Assembly: GCA_914767715.1 (NCBI GenBank)
Contig: OU612066.1
Span: forward strand, 3,477,001 to 3,541,000
Length of the DNA: 64,000 bases
Origin: Membranipora membranacea
Lineage: Eukaryota > Bryozoa > Gymnolaemata > Cheilostomatida > Membraniporidae
Direction: 5' to 3'
The notes beneath the pieces are model-generated. The model did not search any database. It was given only the letters and a program-made list of their open reading frames with translations, and was not told where the DNA came from. Positions 14,301 through 23,300 of the stretch are shown one piece after another. The first letter of the stretch is position 1; the number at the start of each line of letters is the position of its first letter. The position numbers and the translations under genes are program-made.

Positions 14301-17300
14301 CAAAGAGGTTTAGTATTCTGAGATTTGGAGTTTTTTACTAGATTCTCAAAATGACTCTTTTTCTTCCTATTAATCATATTTGTAACCAAATTTCTCTCTT
14401 TTATAATCTTTCCATTTCGCCTTGTCTTTGAGATTATCTCGAATCTTCATGTGGCTTCTAACCTCTTCATCTAACCAAGGTGGCATAATTTTAGATTTCA
14501 CAAATCGTGTTTTTGGTTTTACCAGTTTGTATATATTGTATTTGAAAATATTGGTTAACTCAGAGACCATGGCATCGCAATTTCTGGACACTATGACCGG
14601 ATTCCAGCTTATATTGGAGAATAACTGAGATATGTTTTCAGGTGTAAAGTGAGAATAATCATAAAAACGAAGACGGGTCTTTCCAATCTGCTTGTGTACT
14701 CCGATCTTTCGTACAGCAAATGTCAAATAGTGATCACTAATTGAGGTTTTAATAACAGAAACATGTTAGAATAGATCTGATCAATTAGAGTCGAAGAATT
14801 TTCAGCGACACGCGTAGGCTCAGTGACCAATTGACTAAATGAGAATTTTGAAAAATTTTGCACTTCACTCCTTCCAGAACAGTGTGAGTTTTACGTAGTA
14901 TGTAGTGTAGTCTAAGTGCTCAGACTCCAAGGCGCAGGGAGTTACTTGCGCAAGTAACTCCCTGCGCCTTGGAGTCTGAGCACTTACACTATATGTAGTG
15001 CTACCAAGACTTGTATATTGTAAAAACTGATTATTACATCAGAACCAGTTGTTAGCAGTCTCAGCCAATTACAAAAAAGCTCCAGAGGGACATCATGATG
15101 CAGGGTGTGGGAGTTAATAGGGTAAGATTTATTCATGACTCATTGATTGATCGATTGATCGATCGATCGATCGATTGACTGATTTTGATAACCCCAATCT
15201 TAATTTCATTGATGCTTTAAAGTCAATCAAATGACTGTGTTTGTTATGATCTTGGACTTTATTAGAGATGTGCAGCAAGAATACATGTATTTATTTTAGT
15301 TTAAAATTACCATATTTATAGATAATAACTACAGATATGAATGGAGGGTGTAACAGTGACCTTGATGGTACATCCGCTGCAACACCGCAAGTCTCTGGAG
15401 TAATAGCTCTGGCCTTGGAGGCAAAGTAATATTCTAACATCTTTTTATTGCCTTTCCATCTTAGGAACTAGCCATTGTCAGAGGGAAGCGTGGTGATTAA
15501 AGTTCTGACTCAAAACGTCTGGTATTTATGTTTCCAAGGTTCCACGGTTCACGGCCTTCACTTATATTTTTAATTTCAGATCTAACTGAAAAAATTTCCT
15601 ATATGCATTATAGATTATAAATCGGTCAGTTTTTGGATACACACTTCCCTGCTGTCTCTAATCTTCTCTTTAGATTGGTGGCACCATTTATTGTGTCACC
15701 TGGTCAAATTATTACAGCACATGTACTTATACTTTCTAGTCCTGACTTAACATGGAGGGATGTACAACACATTATTGTCCGAAGTTCCAATCCGATGCCT
15801 CTGAACTCAACTGGGAAGTTTGAGTTAAATAGTGCAGGACTGATGTGTAAGCTCTTCATTGCATTATCCGTAAATGGTCTTTCGCTATCAATTAAAATAA
15901 CTTGAAGTCGATTTTTTGTTATCTGTTATACAATCCGTTCAATGTTATATTGTATTTGTTATCAGCGATCATATTCATATGCAAACCACCTATAAATTTT
16001 GCTGAGGAGAAAATTTTCATAACTGCCACTTTTGTTATAATGCAAACAGTCAGCCATTTGTTTGGTTTTGGACTGATTGATGGTAAAGCCATGGTTGATG
16101 CTGCTCTAAGTTGGAGGACTGTCCCAGAGCAGAAGGTGTACCGGTCTATAGTGGAAAGTCAATCCCGGTAGGTATTTTAATATACCATTGCAAAATGAGG
16201 TTGGATGCCTGAGTTGATGATGTCTACGGCAAATAGAATGTATGCTATCCCTCCCATATCCCCTATATGTAGGAATCGAGCAATCAATCACTGGGAGAAA
16301 TGTCTAGTGGTCTCAAGGTTGCCGATATGCTCATGTGTCTGTTATGGAGCTATCATGTTTTTAGTACTGTTTTGTGGATGTAGTTCGGGCATTCATATAG
16401 ACATTTTATTATTGCAGTGCCAGTCTCACATTTTCACAGATCATCAATGTGCCAGCTTGTACAGACAGCCAGTGCGTGAATTTCACTGAACATGTGCAAC
16501 TGAAGATTTCATTAACCACCCAGATACGCGGCCAAGTTAATGTAAGTGCGTACAAGTTCATCAACCTTAGTTTATCGATTAGACAGAACTTTTATGTGAA
16601 CATGATATGTTTTTTAGATTTGAAATGTACTTTGCGAAACATGAAATTCGTGCATGAGATGATGAACTCATTGGCTTTTAAGCTAAATTGATAACAAATC
16701 AATGGCTTTAGTATTGCTCCCCACTATAGAAAAGAGAGTTGTTCATATTACGTATAACTCATTTAGAATTGTTTGGTCAATTCTATTTAGGCTTGTTGTC
16801 TGTTTTCCAATATTTAAGATATCCCTGAGAAGCCCATCAGGTACTAACTCAGTATTGCTAAGAAGAAGACCTCTAGACACCTCATCACAAGGATTCGAAC
16901 AATGGTCATTCACATCCCTGCACTTCTGGGGAGAAAACCCGGTTGGAAATTGGACATTGACTGTCGACTGTGGATATTATTATGGTACGTTTGGTCAATC
17001 AGCAGCTTGAATAACTGGTATGGTACACGTTTTAGGTTTGTGATTTGACCTCTGAAGTTTAATTTATGATCATAATTCAGAAGCTGTAATTTTTTCTAAT
17101 GCTGTTTGTGTAACTAAAGCGTCACTAACTTTCAGGGACACTGAGTTCATATCAGTTGGTAGTGTATGGAACCTCGAAATCACCTTCTGAGGCACATCAA
17201 CAAGGAGAGAATATAACATGTCACGAGACTTGTGATTCATTTGCTGGATGCAGTGATCCTGGACCCAGTGGATGCATAATGTGTAAGAAAGGCTACGAGA

Positions 17301-20300
17301 TGAAATCAAAGTAAGATTCATGTACCTCAGATCTTAGAGGAATAAAATCTCTCTTTTTCCAAGTACTTAAATAATCTTGGATGTATTTTGGCTGACCACA
17401 CTGATGGGAGAATATTTGGAAAGACTTCACCTTACTTGTAAAACACCCAAATGATGTTGAAAGGTCTTTAATGCATTCCTTCTACCTGCTAGGTATCTTG
17501 CTTGTACCCACATACCATATGATTGATAGATTGGCTGAAGTCTCCAGAGGAATAAATCACAGGACTCTCATTCTTCATATATTTTAGCATCTGTGTTAAG
17601 ATTTGTGGCGACAGCTGTGCCACATGTTTAAAAGCCAGCCCTTTGACTTGTACAAGCTGCACAGAAGATTATTTGCTGTATGAGTTAGAAAGCAGCTGTG
17701 TACAGATGTGTCCTTCTTCCTACCGAGCAGGTATGTCGGTAACTTGAATAATAAATGTTGGTCTTGGAATGTTAGGAGATCCACAGATTTAGAAACGGCT
17801 TAGATGATTTTATATGAATGTAATTCTGCTCAAAGCGCCCAAACAATACAACACAGAAATCATACATGACAACTTTTTAAGAGAGTTCTTAGGGAGGTTA
17901 TTCTGAGGAATATTTAGAGGGTTTCACCTAATTTTTCATAAAATGCTTTATTTTTGATCGAAACATCCTGTATTTTAAGCATTTCTCAATGACATTAGGG
18001 AAGTTTCTCTAGGTATAGAAAGTAACATTCAATTTTAGAAGATGGTAACATTGAAACCAATGTTGAGAAATTAAAAGAGGTACATCAATGGGTTGAGGTT
18101 GTGTTCAAACACTTACCTGGGCAAACAGACAGCCATTGGGAAGAAAATTGTAAATGACGGCGCATTCACTCTTTTTGGAGCCCCAATCTTAGAGTCAGAT
18201 CTCTCTTTTTCTCTATTTGGCTACCCAAAAGTATCAATGAAAATCTACAAGCTGTGTTATTTGGACAGGCAAAAGAACAAGCCTGTTAATTTCCCCTATT
18301 TGATCTACTGCAGCTATCTCACTGGCCCATTATGAGGACCATTATTGATACATTGAATTCAACTCTGATTATGAAGTCAGAGTGCTAGGCAGGGAATATA
18401 AATCCTACTTACTTGGACCAACGGTTGTGTACTCCAGTGAGGTGCTTCTCCGGTTGTCAAGGTTCCCCTGTCATCGGGCCAAGACTCATATAACCAAGTA
18501 GGCTGACAGAGCTATGCTGTGCAACATAGTTTTGTTTCCACTTACTTCTTCTGATTGCATCCTACCGAAAAACTGCGAGGAAGCGGAAGCTTCGAGACTC
18601 AAACCAGCATGTAGCATTGTCAATTGGTCAAATAAGAAATTGTGACAGTAATGTACGGTAGTCACCTCCATGACTGACTTGGCCTCTTTAGGATCCACTT
18701 TACTAACCCCTTTAGGGGAAGGGGCTACTAAAGGTGCTCTAAAAATAGTCTCCTCTCAACCTGAAGCATGCCGTATGCAGTGGGCTCATCTTTCTGCTCG
18801 AACTGAGAAGAATGGATGAGGACATAGCTGGAATGTTGAAACTACAGAGGAATCTCTCTGCATCAATTGCAGGAAATATACTGGCAAGAATAGTCAGCTA
18901 CATGCTCTGCAAACTAACAGAAGTGTTTCTGCTAAAGAGTCAATATGGGTTTAGACTGAATCATGGAACAGTAAACATTTTATTTGCTGCTAGACAGATT
19001 CAAGAAAAATGTTTTGAAAACAGAACATAGACTTATTGATGGCTTCCATTGGCCTACCCGAGGCATTTGACACTCATTATCGATACTTCAGAATATTGGA
19101 TTTCCTGTTGTCCGCATGTCTTCCCACCGTTACCCAAGCATATTATGTATTCTGAGCTTCAAACTTTTGACAAAAGAAAAACCGTAAAGAGACACTGGAT
19201 CATAGCCTGAAGCAGTTCTCCATTGAAACGAAGAACTGGGAGAGTCTGGCATGAGGCGGGAAAGCATGCTTCAATACACCAGACTCTTTGAAAACAACAG
19301 AAGACACAAAGCCGATGAAAAGAGAGCAGCCTATAATGCTAGCAAAGGATAATGCACTCCTACAAATGAACAAGCGAACAGCTGCCCTCGTTGTGACAAG
19401 ATATGCCGTTCTCATATTGTACTCATAAAACACATCTGAGGGTACACAGCCAGCAAGCTGACATCATACTCTTACAACGTCTGCTCAGAGGGGACTGTGT
19501 AGAAGTGTTTAAAAGTCAGGAAATGCATAGGCCTAATTATGAAATGACAAAAAAAGCATAAGACAGGAACTAAACACAATCAATACTATCCTTGGTGATT
19601 CTCTCATATATATCCTTTTCTTCTGCCTTTCCGTGCAGATGTAGATAAAAATTTATGTATATCATGTAAATTGATGAGCCAGTGCCTAGCCATAAACTGC
19701 CTTTGTTGAGATCTGACAAAACTCATAAACATTTTTTTCAGAAAGAACATAACAATATGTTATGAAGAAATGAATATATTTGGATGGTCATAAACCAGCA
19801 AGACACGGCAATTAAAAATCGCTACTATTCGGTGGTGATTTCCAGCTCTTCTTATATAATCTTTTTTATCTGCCTCGTGCCTTTTCGTGCAGATACAGAG
19901 AGTAAGTTATGCATATCTTGTGGATTGAGCCAGTGTCTAAGCTGTAATGTTGCTGGGAAGTGTACTTTGTGCAGCGACGGATATGAGGTTGTTTTTGGAA
20001 ATTGTACGAGATCTTGCTCTGCTAGGTGAGTGTTTGCTATATATACTGTCACTATGTGTCTTGTCGAGATACTGAGCTCAGGTTGTATGTACTAAAAATT
20101 CATCTGTTGTGTAACTTTGTCTCAGTCTGTTTGTTTAAATTTCATAACCGGTTTTTAGCGAATATAGAAATTCATTCTGGGATTGCAATGAATGTGACCT
20201 TCAAAAGACTCCTTCTGATGCAGCCACATGTCATGCTGGAGAGGAGAGAATCGGAGATGAATGCGTGAGGTCATGTGGACACAGCAGCACTAATTCTCAC

Positions 20301-23300
20301 ATACAAGCAATTGAGAGTGACTGTTTCGAGTGAGTAACATAAGCTTTCTCATGTGATAAATGACCTTCGAATTGATTGCTTTGTGTTGATGATATGATAC
20401 CCAACGATTCCTTTATTAGCAAGGCACATTTTTTTCAAATTCTCTATGGGATATTACAGCTGTGATGCAACCTGTGAGACGTGCTATGGGCCTGCAGATA
20501 ATAACTGTATAAGATGTCATGAAGGAGATATACTTACATTGTCATACAGCTGTAAGAAGAACATTACATGTCTGGTCAGTCAGTACATGTCTCTAAGTGA
20601 TTATGTGTGTAAGTCATGTGACCAATCATGTCTGACTTGCTCCGGACCATCTCCCTCAGCGTGCTCGTCATGTTTAGAAGGGTGAGTTCATCTACTGTTA
20701 TATATGCATTGTGTGGGGCTGTAACAGGAGTGGCTTATCTCCTAACGCTTGTAAATAGGTGAACTAAAGATATTTTGTCTTGCCAATTGGCTATTAATGG
20801 AGTGCCTCTACCTGCAACCCAAACACTGGAAAGTTTTACTTAATGTTGTTTTTAATTTCAATTCGAGTCACCTCAAGTGATGTCCAAGTGGTAGCAAATT
20901 GATCACCTCAATGGAAAAGACGATGTGAATATCGAGCTCATTATTGAGAGCGGGTAATGCAATACCACTACCACCGCCCGAGACTAAGTTTGGTCCATTT
21001 GCCTGCATTTTGAGTTTGCTTATGTCTTCAAGCTACTGTATGAAATCCAACCTGGTGAAAAACAATTGTTGCCATTGTCGCCTGTTGTAGGAAATCATTG
21101 CTACATGGTTCATGTGTCAACAAATGTGATGTTGGGTATTACCCCCAAACGGAGCGATATAACTCCGGTTCTTACTGCCGACAGTGTGACACTTCCTGTC
21201 TTGCTTGTGACGGCCCTGCGGCTGATCAATGTACAAGCTGCTCTGGGCTCTCCCTGCAGGAAGGCAAATGTTTATCAGACTGCTCAAGCAGGTATGCCAC
21301 AAATGAACATGGATGGTGTCCACTTGTATTCATTCACTCCTCCAGCCAGCTGTCATTTCTTTAGTGCGCCCATCCATTCATTCAAACAATGAGCACACTG
21401 TCACCTAGATAAAACATCATGGAAGGAAGCATTATAGGTTGTCGTCAGTAACTAAACTGTGGAATGACATTCATGTCAAAACGTTGCCAATCAAACACCT
21501 ACACTTCACTAAAGATTAATAACTGGAGGTTTTTGTCCATTTCTGCTAGGATGACAATCAGCAACTGATGGCTGAGACAGTGATACATACATTCATACAG
21601 CATGCATTGCAACTTATAATTGGTTATAATTATAATATGGGGTTATTTTGTCTTTTCAGGCAATATGTTCAACAAAACTCATCAGTGGACAACCCTACAA
21701 ACGTGAGTAGCTGTGCAAACTGCACATCTACTTGCAGAACATGTTCTGGGCCTACCTTTAGAGAGTGCACAAGCTGCGCTCTTGGATTCTCACTCAATAC
21801 AGGTACTTTCTTGACTGTATGTTGTACCATTACTATATTGATCACATCACAGAATGATGTTGTTGGACATTATTGATAGAAATCAATTTTCAAATTATCC
21901 TATAAGTCTGTTAGATTTGAGGTCCAAGAAAACCGTGTCCTATTAACTTGTTTGTTATAATTTGGTAGATGGTAGTTGTGTATGTGATTGTGGGCCTGGC
22001 TTGTACAGATTGGAAGCCATGTTTGACGGGAATAGTCACTCAGTCTGTGAAGAATGCCATCATACATGTGCTAGCTGCTCAGGTCTGTATCATTATATTG
22101 ATATGATTGATTGATTTATTACATAGCACAGACAATATTACATGTTGCGAGATTCAGTGTAAATACTGGCCTTAAAAAAACATGAACAAAAACGGAAAAA
22201 AGCTCTGTAGGATTGTTTTAAAAAAATCATTTAAAGTATATACAAGGTGGCGTATAAACTGTCTCTGCCCCATGCTCCTCTATATTTAACAGTTCGATAT
22301 CTTCCGGAAGGGCATATGCCATAAACTGATAAACCCTGAGCATTATTACATTCAATTATTCGTAAGTCACATCTAGATTCATGATCAGTCAAACATTCTG
22401 TAACCAATTTTCCTTCTACATAAATCACTCTGAGAGGTAAAATACTTTGCTATCAAAATGTCTCAATACTCAGGATGCCTGATACAGGTTATATGAATAA
22501 AAGTCCGATGATACAGATAATTTTTACGCATGACCGTTAAATATAAGTTGAACGCAGATTCTTGTGGGGGTCGAAATTTGACTAGGCACAGCGGATTTCT
22601 GCCCTTACCAAAATTATAGAAATGAAAGTCGATCGAATGCTATCAGCAGAGCTGTGATAGAATGATTTGGCACATCGATCTAATATGCGAGAGTCCCATA
22701 TTAAAATCCAATCGATTTGAATCCAAAATATCAAAAATGATCTCAATCTCACACAAATGACACACATTTCAAACCCAAACTCCCATAGTCAAACCCAAAC
22801 TCCCATAGTCAAACCATACTGTTTGGCCCATATTCATCCTACTGACACAAGGGGTGTTCTACGAGTAATAATTGAACACCTTCCAGTGGTTTCTGGGAAC
22901 AATCCTAATATTGTTATATTTTGTGCTTATGTCATGAACAACATATTGCCAGTATATACATCGATGTATAGAGATCGATCATCATCGTGCACTTACATGT
23001 TGTCTGTAACATCTGCTCTACAATCATTTAACTGCCGATTTTTACTTTCAAATTTTGCATTTCCTTCCGGAATCTTGTGGCTCTATAACTTTTTAAGAGA
23101 CAATTAATTTAGACACAAATTTACTACATCTACTAGCTCTTTACCAGTACAGATACGCTCAACAATCAAACTTATTCATTTTAAACGACTAGTATCAAAG
23201 CACTTTAAATCATGTTATTTTTTATTACTAGTGCTTTTTTTCTTTGTCTCTACGCTTTTCCTTGTTTTTTTCTGTCACATCATGAAACATTTTTTTTGAA

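Noticed and set aside
18093-18335. 80-residue open frame in intron 14
   Set aside because: No family, no splice context in phase with neighbouring exons; probably chance or transposon debris.
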